Origin: Defluviitaleaceae bacterium
GTDB taxonomy: Bacteria; Bacillota; Clostridia; Lachnospirales; WQUN01
Assembly: GCA_009786535.1 (NCBI GenBank)
Contig: WQRX01000012.1
Coordinates: forward strand, 1 to 64,000
Direction of reading: 5' to 3'
DNA length: 64,000 nt
Shown here: piece after piece, positions 8,071 through 16,268 of the stretch
Numbering within the stretch: the stretch's first letter is position 1
Layout of the letters: the number at the start of each line of letters is the position of its first letter
Made by a program: the position numbers and the translations under genes
Notes under the pieces: model-generated
Database searches by the model: none
Seen by the model: only the letters and a program-made list of their open reading frames with translations
What the model was told of the DNA's origin: nothing

Positions 8071-9723
8071 TTGAGTCAGTTATTTGCAACGTTAAAAAAA
8101 CACCATCATCCGCACCTACGTTTTTTAGGATTTTTTTCACTATTTTCGCTTCTTGTCGCTATAACAATTGTGTTCATGTATCATCTTATTGGTGAAATGA
8201 GCCAAGTAGCAATAGATTTTAATTTAGCTGGACTTCGGAGAACAATGGGTGTTTTTACAGCGATTATGTTTTTGCGCCTCATTGCATCCGCTTTATCTAC
8301 TTTGATCGTAGGACAGTTCAGAGCAAAGGTTGGCTATTGTTTCAGAAGTAATTTTATTAAATATTTTCTACAAAAACCGCTGTATGGATTTGGTGAAATG
8401 AATAGTGGCGAGTCACTTTCAATTTTTTCTAATGATTTGCCATTTGCTATTCAATTGGTTTCTCACGGAGGAATGCGCTTAATAGCTGATGTGATAGCAC
8501 TTGTAATTATATTTGCATACATGTTTTCAATCAATTGGTGGCTTACCGTTGTTTTTTTTACCTCGTATCCGATGCTAATTATTATACAAATGCTATTTTC
8601 CATTCCAATACAAAAAAAGACAGCAAAAAGACTTGAAGCCCGTGCAAAGCTTTCATCAATAGCTAATGATTCTTTTCAAAATTCTATATCTATAGCGGCT
8701 TATGGGCTGGAAAAAATGATGAATGAGCGTTGTCTAGATGCTTTCGATGTTCTTATAAATGCGGAAAAGAGCAGAGGTCGCTCCCATGTGTTTTTGGTTA
8801 CATTAGGCATTTTCGCATCTCAAGTACCACTATTAGTTCTTGTCGGCTTTTCTGCTAACCAAGTCATTGAGGATTATATGAATATAGCAGAGTTTGTGGC
8901 ATTTTTGGCACTCTCTATTTATGCAGGAAATTGGCTTTCCATGTTAAGCAAACAACAAAGCGCTATTCAAACGGCTGCTGCTGGCGCAAAGCGATTCAAT
9001 AAACATCTAGGAAGTGAAGTGGAAGATTTAGAGATAGGAGAGGTCTTGAAAGCAGACGGGAAAATTGCTGTTAGTTTTGAAAACGTTGATTTTTCATATT
9101 CTCCCAAAAGTGATGTTCCTCCTATACTCAGCAATGTGACCGCTGAGATAAGCGTTGGATCTAGGGTGGCTATTGTTGGCAGTAGTGGCAGTGGAAAATC
9201 TACGATGTTAAAAATGCTTTTGGGAATTTGCAAACCTACCGCAGGAAAAATCACTCTTTTCGGTACTGATGTTAGCCAAATTAGCTTGAAGTCATTGAGA
9301 GAAACTTTCGCTTATGTACCACAGGACAGCTTTCTTTTTCCCGAAACTATTTGTTCAAATATCGCTGGTGAGAATCCAAACGTAGAAACGCTAGAAAGAG
9401 CTTGTAGAGATGCTGGCATATGGGGATTTGTCCAAGGCCTTTCGTTGGGTTATAATTCTATGCTTGGTGAATTTGCCGAGAATATAAGTGGGGGGCAGAA
9501 GCAACGTATTGCTCTTGCTCGCGCACTTTACAGAGATGCAAAAGTTATTTTGTTTGATGAGGCAACATCAGACCTTGATCCTAATACCGAGCTTGAGATA
9601 CTCAAGACTATCGCCGCGCTACCGAAAGATAAAACAATTATAATGGTGACCCATCGAGCCAGTGCTGTAGCTTTTTGTGATATAATAATTGAACTGAAAA
9701 AAAATGATAAGATTAAATTATAA
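8071..9723 (+). CDS. ABC exporter half-transporter 1
   Basis: A fused membrane-ATPase half-transporter of 550 residues. It has six predicted helices in residues 20-310, then a nucleotide-binding domain with Walker A GSSGSGKS near 370, signature ISGGQKQR near 472, Walker B VILFDEATSDLD near 492, and an H-loop His near 526. It has no N-terminal C39 peptidase, so leader removal must be done elsewhere. TTG start after a GGGAG site. It is immediately followed by a second half-transporter; a heterodimer exporting the RiPP (and giving immunity) is the likely role. Confidence 0.85.
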   Translation: MSQLFATLKKHHHPHLRFLGFFSLFSLLVAITIVFMYHLIGEMSQVAIDFNLAGLRRTMGVFTAIMFLRLIASALSTLIVGQFRAKVGYCFRSNFIKYFLQKPLYGFGEMNSGESLSIFSNDLPFAIQLVSHGGMRLIADVIALVIIFAYMFSINWWLTVVFFTSYPMLIIIQMLFSIPIQKKTAKRLEARAKLSSIANDSFQNSISIAAYGLEKMMNERCLDAFDVLINAEKSRGRSHVFLVTLGIFASQVPLLVLVGFSANQVIEDYMNIAEFVAFLALSIYAGNWLSMLSKQQSAIQTAAAGAKRFNKHLGSEVEDLEIGEVLKADGKIAVSFENVDFSYSPKSDVPPILSNVTAEISVGSRVAIVGSSGSGKSTMLKMLLGICKPTAGKITLFGTDVSQISLKSLRETFAYVPQDSFLFPETICSNIAGENPNVETLERACRDAGIWGFVQGLSLGYNSMLGEFAENISGGQKQRIALARALYRDAKVILFDEATSDLDPNTELEILKTIAALPKDKTIIMVTHRASAVAFCDIIIELKKNDKIKL

Positions 9724-9756
9724 TTAAAGCAAAAGTCAGTAGCGGGTGAGTGTAGT

Positions 9757-11499
9757 ATGAGCAAGAGACAAGTTTTTCTCAGAATGCTAATATGTTTGAA
9801 AAAATATATTCCCGCATATACAATATGCACTATAATATACAATTCGCAGCGGTTCGCATTTGCATTTTTAAATGGATTATTTTTGCAACGGGCAACGGAA
9901 GGGATCCTAGCTGGGGACTTGTCCCAGGTTATGGTTGCAATTCGCTTCATGCTCATAAGCCTTATTTTGGTTTTACTAGTAGTTGGAGTTGGAGTATATA
10001 TATATATACTTATTCACAGTTATGTATTGCGCGATATCACGATGAAACTTTTTAATGCATTTATGAGAACTAGCGCGGAAGCCGGCAGGCACTCTGGAGA
10101 GGGAGTATCAAAATTAAATACCGATGCTCGTCTTGCAACCGATGCAATAACTTATGGGCTAAACCCTATATTCACAAGCGTCATTACGGCAGCATTTTCT
10201 ACTGTGACTATAATGATAATTAATTGGCAAATGGGTATAGTCGCGATTGGAATAGGCATACTCGTGTTTTTTGTTCAAAGTCGTTTTTCCACACCATTTG
10301 CCAAGATAGGCAAGAAACAATTGGATGTTAATGAAGAGGCCGTAAAAGCTGTGTCCAATTTCTTTTCAGGCTCGTTAACTATTCGTGCATTCAATCGACA
10401 GAAAAGTTCATTTTTACAGTTTGATACAATAAATAAAAGTCTTAAAGCGTTAGAAGTTAAGCGTGCGATTTGGGAAATGTGGCAAAATGCATTTACCACT
10501 GTACAAGGTTGGGTTACTATGGTGTCAGTTTTTGCCATTGGTGGTTGGTTTGTCGCTACAGAAAGAATGGAATTCCCTCAAGTTTTGTTTTTTCTGAATC
10601 TTTTCATAGCTATTGAATCGGCGATGAGTAATATTGGTTCTGCCTTCGCAAACTTGCAACCTTCGATAATTGCAGCCAGTCGAGTTTTATCCATCATAGA
10701 TACCATACCTAAATCTAGCACTTTACAAAACATAGAATCCTTACCGTGCAATGATGGATACGATTTGCATATTAATGAGCTATGTTTTTCTTACAGAGAT
10801 ACTGATAGTCTTCAAATATCCGGAGAAACAACCTTGAATGGAATAACTCTTGAAATAAAGGAAAATCAAATGGTGGCATTTATTGGCGAGTCAGGTAGCG
10901 GAAAATCCACTTTGCTGCGTGCAATAATTGGGATGTATGAACGAAGTGATTTAAATATGACTATAGGGGCGCGAAAATATTCACCCCAAAATATGAACCA
11001 GTGGCGCAAGGCATTTGCATATGTAGACCAAAGCTGTAGGCTCTTCAATATGACGGTAGGCGATAACATTGCAATGGGACTGGGCGGAAAAATGGAAGAA
11101 AAGGTAATTAAAAATGCGGCATCTCGTGCTTTTGCTCACGATTTTATCAGTGAATTACCAGACGGCTACGCTACCATCTGCGGGGAAGCGGGTATTCGTT
11201 TTTCGGAAGGCCAAAGGCAACGAATTGCGTTAGCCCGTGCGATTTGCCGCAATTCTCCTATTCTAGTCTTTGATGAAATTACATCCGCGTTAGATGCAGA
11301 AAATGAACGCAATATTCTAGAAACGATAGAAAGCTTGCGTAATGACCATACAATTTTAATGACTACGCACAATATAGAAAGCATAGCAACTGCTGATCTG
11401 ATTGTAGTAATGGATAATGGAACTATAGCGGAAATGGGTACACATGAGGAACTTGTTAAAAAAGGCAGTCTGTACGCAAAGTTATTAGAAGTAAAATGA
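9757..11499 (+). CDS. ABC exporter half-transporter 2
   Basis: The partner of the preceding gene: 580 residues, with a transmembrane domain (about 20-300) and an ATPase domain. Walker A is GESGSGKS near 376 and Walker B LVFDEITSALD. The signature is FSEGQRQR rather than LSGGQ, and the Walker B catalytic Glu is kept. Heterodimeric exporters often pair one standard and one altered site, which fits two adjacent, unlike half-transporters. Its stop overlaps the start of a 28-codon reading frame. The substrate is inferred to be the modified peptide. Confidence 0.85.
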   Translation: MSKRQVFLRMLICLKKYIPAYTICTIIYNSQRFAFAFLNGLFLQRATEGILAGDLSQVMVAIRFMLISLILVLLVVGVGVYIYILIHSYVLRDITMKLFNAFMRTSAEAGRHSGEGVSKLNTDARLATDAITYGLNPIFTSVITAAFSTVTIMIINWQMGIVAIGIGILVFFVQSRFSTPFAKIGKKQLDVNEEAVKAVSNFFSGSLTIRAFNRQKSSFLQFDTINKSLKALEVKRAIWEMWQNAFTTVQGWVTMVSVFAIGGWFVATERMEFPQVLFFLNLFIAIESAMSNIGSAFANLQPSIIAASRVLSIIDTIPKSSTLQNIESLPCNDGYDLHINELCFSYRDTDSLQISGETTLNGITLEIKENQMVAFIGESGSGKSTLLRAIIGMYERSDLNMTIGARKYSPQNMNQWRKAFAYVDQSCRLFNMTVGDNIAMGLGGKMEEKVIKNAASRAFAHDFISELPDGYATICGEAGIRFSEGQRQRIALARAICRNSPILVFDEITSALDAENERNILETIESLRNDHTILMTTHNIESIATADLIVVMDNGTIAEMGTHEELVKKGSLYAKLLEVK

Positions 11500-11582
11500 A
11501 TTATAACAACAGAAACTTCCTCGTACAACCCAACGGGTATATGCCCACGGAAATCGACTTTCACGCAGGAGGAAAAGCCTGA
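11496..11582 (+). CDS. 28-aa reading frame coupled to the exporter
   Basis: ATG overlaps the stop of the ABC gene (ATGA) and encodes MNYNNRNFLVQPNGYMPTEI followed by DFHAGGKA. Its codon use is richer in GC than the cluster's, so it could be the tail of an older element gene rather than a new peptide. No family recognised. Confidence 0.25.
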   Translation: MNYNNRNFLVQPNGYMPTEIDFHAGGKA

Positions 11583-12056
11583 TAAGCTAGCGGAAGGAAA
11601 ACAGAGCGCAAACTGTTGGAACAGGGCAACCGCATACGAAAATTAGAAGTGCGAACCCGCATGGATGCTGGATCTGTAGTTAGATTCATGTAAGATGCGT
11701 GTCGCCAAAACCAGCAAAATAATTGATTTTCAACCTTAAATCAGAGGTTGGTTAATGTGTCAATCACCTGCAAGCCTTGATTTTACAGCATTTTTTCGTA
11801 TGCGGTTGCCCTGCTGTTGGAATATTTCGCTCAGGCAGATAAAAAATGGCGTATTTGTGCCATTTTATGAGGACTTCAAACTATTGACCATAACATCATT
11901 TTTCAAACATAAAAAATGGAGCTAAATGGGGCAAGTTGAGAAAATGGCTTATTTGTTAACTTTTTGCCTCAGCCTTAGAGAAGACGCAATTTTTTGATTT
12001 TAGCTCCATTTTCAACTGTGCCCCTAAAGTGTTCAGCTCCAGTTTGCACAAGCAGC
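11583..12056. repeat. Non-coding stretch with several inverted repeats
   Basis: No convincing gene. A perfect 21-bp inverted repeat pairs 11622-11642 with 11793-11813. A second stem pairs AAAATGGC (11843-11850) with GCCATTTT (11859-11866). A third pairs AAAATGGAGCTAAA (11913-11926) with its complement at 11999-12012. The left arm of the first repeat is translatable (RKLLEQGNRIRKLE...), so it may be debris of an element gene. The region separates the RiPP cluster from the element backbone. Confidence 0.6.
12033..12052. repeat. 20-bp direct repeat, right copy
   Basis: Identical to 4338-4357 in the HD-GYP gene. Read in that gene's frame it continues to a TGA at once, and this TGA lies inside the -35 box of the next promoter. 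This looks like the original junction between the HD-GYP gene and the following unit. Confidence 0.75.
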
Positions 12057-12085
12057 TTGACTTTAATTCCATTTTATGGTAAAAT
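12057..12085 (+). promoter_or_regulatory. Sigma-A-type promoter
   Basis: TTGACT, a 17-nt spacer, then TAAAAT. Near-consensus spacing and boxes. It would start RNA at about 12092, ahead of the structured leader. Confidence 0.7.
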
Positions 12086-12091
12086 ATACTC

Positions 12092-12272
12092 ATGTTAATT
12101 TCGGATTATACGTTTGCAAGGAGTTTTCTGCTTTATCGGAAGCTCCTTTGCCTGGGATAGCCGACACGAGCACAGGCTTATGTCTACAAAAATGCCGATA
12201 TTGTATATTTATCGAGCGGGAATGGGTTTGGAATCACAACAATGTGATTCTGCCCATTCCCGCTCTTTTTTT
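12092..12272 (+). ncRNA. Structured leader or small RNA
   Basis: Between the promoter and a strong terminator lies about 180 nt without a good gene but with stems, for example GCAAGGAG (12116-12123) with CTCCTTTGC (12146-12154). It could be an attenuator leader for the small gene at 12322, like the leaders before resistance genes in conjugative transposons, or a stand-alone small RNA. A 125-codon frame runs through it but has an atypical composition. Confidence 0.4.
12214..12272 (+). terminator. Strong intrinsic terminator
   Basis: A perfect 13-bp stem (GAGCGGGAATGGG with CCCATTCCCGCTC) encloses a second perfect 8-bp stem (GAATCACA with TGTGATTC) and is followed by seven T. Confidence 0.9.
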
Positions 12273-12321
12273 GTTTGCGAATCAAATACGTTGCTCTATG
12301 TGGCAGAAAGGGGAAATTTCC

Positions 12322-12453
12322 ATGAGTAAAAAGAAAACCAAAAAGCATCCCTTCTACTACGAAGGTATGTATTGGAGCAGTCGTGAGCAATACGCGGTAT
12401 GGGTACAAGACCAAATAATCGCTGTAAAAGCGCAGAAAAGGAGATTGGTATAG
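12322..12453 (+). CDS. Small basic mobile-element protein
   Basis: A 43-residue, Lys-rich protein (MSKKKTKKHPFYYEGMYWSS...) behind a GGGGAAA site. Just past its stop another frame continues plausibly (KEIGIDWYEDIKVYKFPTE...), so the original protein may have been about 80 residues, with a one-base shift near 12430. Unknown function. Confidence 0.45.
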   Translation: MSKKKTKKHPFYYEGMYWSSREQYAVWVQDQIIAVKAQKRRLV

Positions 12454-12494
12454 ATTGGTATGAGGACATTAAAGTTTACAAGTTTCCCACGGAG

Positions 12495-13530
12495 TTAAGC
12501 TGTGTGGAAGCGGCGGTATCTGCGCCTCAATCCATTGTTGCCAAGGTTAACATCTTTCCATAACTTTCCTTTGTTGTCCCTGTAAACAGGACGGTCCCAG
12601 CCATCAACCCCAATAAACATCAAGAAGCACATCTGGGTAAATGCTGCCAATGGGTTTGTAGTATGTCCGCCCGCCGCGCCGCACACCGCAAATTACTTGC
12701 CCTGTATGTTCCCCATTGTCACTGTCAATGTAAATAAGGTTGTTTGCATCCATAAATACTTGGTGGCACAACTGACGAGGGATGCCCAAAGCCGGAACAA
12801 ACCCGGCTTGGACATCAGACAGCAAATTACAACCAACAACGGGCGTGGTGAATCGGCCCATAGGGGTTTTGCGGGTTTCATAAACCCTGCCATCTTTTGC
12901 AGGGAGAATGGATATGGTTTTGTCGGCGGCTTCAACTTCTTCCATAAAGGTAAACACACCTTTATAACCGGATGCAGTGCCTTTTGATTGGGCGGTAACG
13001 CGGGGCTTGATTTTACACGCGGGATTTTTGTCCTTGTCCTTTTTGAGCGCGTCGAGGAACGCCTTGGATGTTTCAATTTCCGTTTTTATTTTGGAAATGC
13101 TTGTACCCTTCGCGTCGGTTACGTTTTTGGTGATTTTGCCGTATTCGACAGTCCAACTTACACGCTTGCCGTCCTCCAATTCGGGGAAGTCAGCAGCTTT
13201 GGCTATGCGAAGCTCATCGAAGGTTTGAGAGGAATCCTCAATATCCTCCGTGGCACTGGCATATTCAAACACCGGGAGCTTTTCAAAAAGGCTTTGCTGT
13301 GCTTTTTCGGCATCTTTTTCTTCCGCATCGTTTATTGCATTTTCAAGCGGATTGCCGGAAGCGGGTTTTTTGGGCGGTTTCGGTGCGGGTGGCGGGGTTT
13401 CCGCTTTGGCGGGCTCTGTGGCTGCCGTTTCGGTTGTTGATTTCTCCTGCCCGTCATCTGCAAGCTCATCTTCATTTGCCCACGGGTCAAAATCTTCAGC
13501 GGGAGCACTGCCCAAGTCAATGTCATTCAT
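12495..13530 (-). pseudogene. Mobile-element protein, frameshifted near its end
   Basis: ATG 13530 follows AAGGAG. The N-terminal 100 residues are acidic and Ala/Pro/Lys-rich, probably disordered. The remaining part is a folded domain ending in GRTYYKPIGSIYPDVLLDVYWG. The frame then stops at 12604, but dropping one T at about 12606-12607 continues into DGWDRPVYRDNKGKLWKDVN and stops at 12495. The family is common in Firmicute conjugative elements beside ssb; I do not know its function. It is separated from the ATPase gene by a terminator, so it needs its own promoter. Confidence 0.55.
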
Positions 13531-13561
13531 GTAAAACAACTCCTTCGTCTTGGATTGGCAT

Positions 13562-13601
13562 AAAAAAAGCCCGACCCGCTACCTACAGATAGCGGATCGG
13601 G
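13562..13601 (-). terminator. Intrinsic terminator after the AAA_14 ATPase gene
   Basis: On the minus strand a 12-bp stem with one mismatch (CCCGATCCGCTA with TAGCGGGTCGGG) is followed by seven T. It isolates the ATPase gene from the next element gene. Confidence 0.8.
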
Positions 13602-13662
13602 ACTATGTTTGCCATGTTATACCGTTAGCGGCTTTGCCGCTTAAAGAAAATGATATGGGATA

Positions 13663-15006
13663 TTACAAAAACATAGTCATATACAGCGGCAAATGTACTA
13701 CGCCGTCTTTGAACAAAAAATCCTTTTGGTACAAAATAAATGACTCGCTTAATTTTGACTTAAATCGGCTCATAAATTTATCCAGGGATGAATGTTTTTT
13801 ATAAGACGATGATTTTACCTCAATGGGGCTAATTTTGTTTTTATGGGTAATCAGGAAGTCAATCTCCATATGGTTTTCGCGTTTTTCCTTGTCAACCCTC
13901 GAATAAAAGAATAATCGGTGCCCGTTTACCCTTAGCATTTGAGAAACTACATTTTCCATCAACATGCCTTCGTTTACGTTTAGCTTGTCAAATAAGATAG
14001 CCTTGTATAGCTCATTACCGGTGAAGGTATGATTTCTAAAGGCATGAGTAACCAGTAACCCTGTGTCTGCCATGTAGATTTTTTGCGTTGTGTGGTCCAT
14101 GCTGAGTGCCAGCCCAAAGTTGGGGTCTGTTGCGTTATAACAGGGGTTTACAATCATGCCGTCGGATAGCCACATAAAAGCATCTTCATAGGCCCTAAAT
14201 CGAGCATCTTTATCTATGGAAGAAAGTTTGTACTTCTTCTCCTTCTTCGATAGTTGCCCTGGTAAATTGTCATAAATGGCTGTAACCTTTTGCTTGTACG
14301 CGCCTGCGTATTTTGCAATGTCCCGGCGATATAGGGCAAGAATATTGCGCTTGATGTTATCAGTAGCTTCAAAATCTTGGCTTGTTGCGTATTCGATTAC
14401 AGCTTGCGGCATTCCCCCGACCAATATATAGGTGCGGAAACTGTTCATCACCCTTCGGTGTAACGCTTGACCGAGGGGCTTTCTTTGCTCAAAGCATTCA
14501 CGGATAAATGATACTGTTACTTCATCACCAAGGGCGTGAAGGAACTCCTCAAAATCCAACGGATGTATTTCAATTTCTTCTTCTTCGGAAGGGATTAAAA
14601 TGTCTTTGACATTTTCTTTAAGCGAGAGCAACGAACCGGATTCTATATAATCGTATCTTCCATCTGCGACAAGGTGTTTAATAAGTTGCCTTGCTTTTGG
14701 GTAAAGCTGTACTTCATCAAATACAATCAAGCTGTCACGCACATGAAGCCGCACTTGATAATATAGCGACAACTTGGTTAAAAACATGGGAATGTCATGG
14801 CTGTCATTTTCAAAAATGCTTATAACGTCTTTAGGTGGATTTGAAAAATCAATGAGTATCATTGATTTGTACTCACTTTTCCCAAAGTGTTCTGCCAAAA
14901 AGGATTTTCCTACTCGCCTGGCACCGTTTAATAATAATGCCGTTTTTCCTTTGCTTTGGTTCTTCCAATCAACAATACGTTTGTATGCCTTACGTTTCAA
15001 AATCAT
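13663..15006 (-). CDS. AAA_14 / DUF4143 family ATPase
   Basis: An ATPase of 447 residues from ATG 15006, preceded by GGGAGCGG; an upstream in-frame start adds 11 unlikely residues. Walker A is GARRVGKS (28-35), Walker B LIVFDEVQL about residues 94-104, then a finger-like middle region. The DUF4143 C-terminal half carries a PD-(D/E)XK-like core (EIDFLITHK... PIEVKSSS). Proteins of this family are widespread in anaerobes and often travel on mobile DNA; their role is unclear, with defence or DNA handling suggested by the nuclease-like motif. It has its own terminator and a repeat-bearing upstream region, so it looks like a self-contained cargo gene. Confidence 0.8.
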   Translation of the reverse strand: MILKRKAYKRIVDWKNQSKGKTALLLNGARRVGKSFLAEHFGKSEYKSMILIDFSNPPKDVISIFENDSHDIPMFLTKLSLYYQVRLHVRDSLIVFDEVQLYPKARQLIKHLVADGRYDYIESGSLLSLKENVKDILIPSEEEEIEIHPLDFEEFLHALGDEVTVSFIRECFEQRKPLGQALHRRVMNSFRTYILVGGMPQAVIEYATSQDFEATDNIKRNILALYRRDIAKYAGAYKQKVTAIYDNLPGQLSKKEKKYKLSSIDKDARFRAYEDAFMWLSDGMIVNPCYNATDPNFGLALSMDHTTQKIYMADTGLLVTHAFRNHTFTGNELYKAILFDKLNVNEGMLMENVVSQMLRVNGHRLFFYSRVDKEKRENHMEIDFLITHKNKISPIEVKSSSYKKHSSLDKFMSRFKSKLSESFILYQKDFLFKDGVVHLPLYMTMFL

Positions 15007-15045
15007 TGCCACCGCTCCCTTCAAGGAGAATAGTAGCACCTACAT

Positions 15046-15091
15046 CACGAAAGGGCAAGTAAAAAATTGCGACATAATGCACGAAAGGGCA
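15046..15091 (-). promoter_or_regulatory. Direct repeats upstream of the ATPase gene
   Basis: CACGAAAGGGCA occurs at 15046-15057 and 15080-15091, 34 bp apart (about three helical turns), 40-85 bp ahead of the ATPase start. Likely a regulator binding pair; the regulator is unknown. Confidence 0.4.
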
Positions 15092-15204
15092 TAATAAAAT
15101 CCAACAAAAAATTCACGCAAAGGCATATTGGAAAGTAAAAACAGCAGTATGCAGGCCTGCCCCGAAAATATCTTTCGGAACAGACCCGCGCTGTAGCTGT
15201 TATA

Positions 15205-15528
15205 TTATGCCGCCGCTTGCCCTGCGTAGGGGTCAAAATCAGCAGCTTGGGAGGCCGTATTGTTTCGGGCATCATTTCTCATAAAGCCTGCGAAATGAAC
15301 GGATTCCGCAACAACTTCGATGGAGTAACGGGTGGTTTTTGTTTCAGGGTCAGGCCATGAGTTTTGTTGCAAGCGGCCGTTTACGCAAATGGGCTGCCCT
15401 TTTACAAAGTGCTTGTTTACAAATTCGGCGGTGGCGTTCCATGCAACCACGTTGAAAAAGTCTGTAACCTTTTCTCTGCCTTGGACGATGCAGCGGTCAA
15501 CGGCGATAGCAAAGCTGGCCACCGGCAC
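15205..15528 (-). pseudogene. ssb: Single-strand DNA-binding protein lacking its N-terminus
   Basis: The sequence from PVASFAIAVDR through FFNVVAWNATAEFVNKHFVKG to RYSIEVVAESVHF is a clear SSB OB fold, ending in a short acidic/Ala tail (DFDPYAGQAAA) rather than the usual DDDIPF. The first 22 or so residues (MLNNVxLxGRLxKDPELRYT) are missing. Upstream codons in frame (HDSDFIIKRN) do not look like SSB, and the only start is GTG 15528. The missing piece is what remains at 684-746. Probably inactive or poorly folded, as the first beta strand is part of the core. Confidence 0.75.
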
Positions 15529-15577
15529 ATTTCTCTTTATGATAAAATCACTGTCATGTATTGTTAATAATATAATA

Positions 15578-15625
15578 ATATCGGCTTCTGATATTGTAAA
15601 CAGTTAAATATCGGATTGTGATATT
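15578..15625. promoter_or_regulatory. Two-site operator for the XRE regulator
   Basis: Two 18-bp copies of ATATCGGNTTNTGATATT (15578-15595 and 15608-15625), each an inverted repeat ATATC...GATAT, are 30 bp apart. They end 14 bp before the regulator's ATG. The position and symmetry are typical of an autorepressor operator; the second copy also covers the ribosome-site area. Confidence 0.75.
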
Positions 15626-15639
15626 CAAGGGAGTTTGTT

Positions 15640-16233
15640 ATGAATATTTGTGAACGATTTAAACTCGTTAGAAAAAAAGCGAAATTAAACCAAAAAACTT
15701 TCGCGTATGAATTAGGTATTTCACAAGCGCACGTATCAGGCATCGAAAATGGAAAAGATAAACCATCTTCAACATTAATAAAACTTATCTGCTTGCGATT
15801 TAACATTAGTGAAGATTGGTTGCTAGGTGAATCACATTCTATGGGCATAAGTTATGATTCTTTTACTGATGAAGGAATTACAATCAGATACAAAAACAAT
15901 AGATTTGAAAATGACATTATGCATGAAAAGCGAACGGGAGATGATTTAAAGAACACATATGAATCTTATATTTATCTTGGAACTTTATTACTTGCCGCAG
16001 AACTAGAAAAAAATGACAAAACAGAATATTTTAAATATATAAGACTTGCAATTGATGATTTTGAAAAACTTATTTTTCACGTCTCTAATGGATTTTTACC
16101 ATACAAGAATGATGTTTCTGCATGGCTAGAATATAAAAATATATGCATATCAAAAATGGATAAAGTAACAGCACGGTTAAAAAGTGCAGTTAATTTATAT
16201 TTGAGAAAGCATGGTGAGAATATGATTATTTAA
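15640..16233 (+). CDS. XRE-family transcriptional regulator
   Basis: A 197-residue protein with an N-terminal helix-turn-helix of the Cro/CI type (residues 5-60: LVRKKAKLNQKTFAYELGIS, then HVSGIENGKDKPS, then LIKLICLRFNISEDWLLG). The C-terminal 130 residues are helical with no domain I can name and no peptidase (LexA) motif. The preceding paired operator suggests autoregulation. The gene is AT-rich and faces away from the truncated ssb, so it belongs to inserted DNA. It may control the next two small minus-strand genes or the element's maintenance. Confidence 0.85.
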   Translation: MNICERFKLVRKKAKLNQKTFAYELGISQAHVSGIENGKDKPSSTLIKLICLRFNISEDWLLGESHSMGISYDSFTDEGITIRYKNNRFENDIMHEKRTGDDLKNTYESYIYLGTLLLAAELEKNDKTEYFKYIRLAIDDFEKLIFHVSNGFLPYKNDVSAWLEYKNICISKMDKVTARLKSAVNLYLRKHGENMII

Positions 16234-16268
16234 TTATGAACCATACAGTTCATTGTGCACTGCTTATG

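Noticed and set aside
12076..12453. 125-codon frame through the leader and terminator
   Set aside because: It runs through a perfect terminator stem and has an atypical composition; only its last 43 codons, with their own ribosome site, look real.
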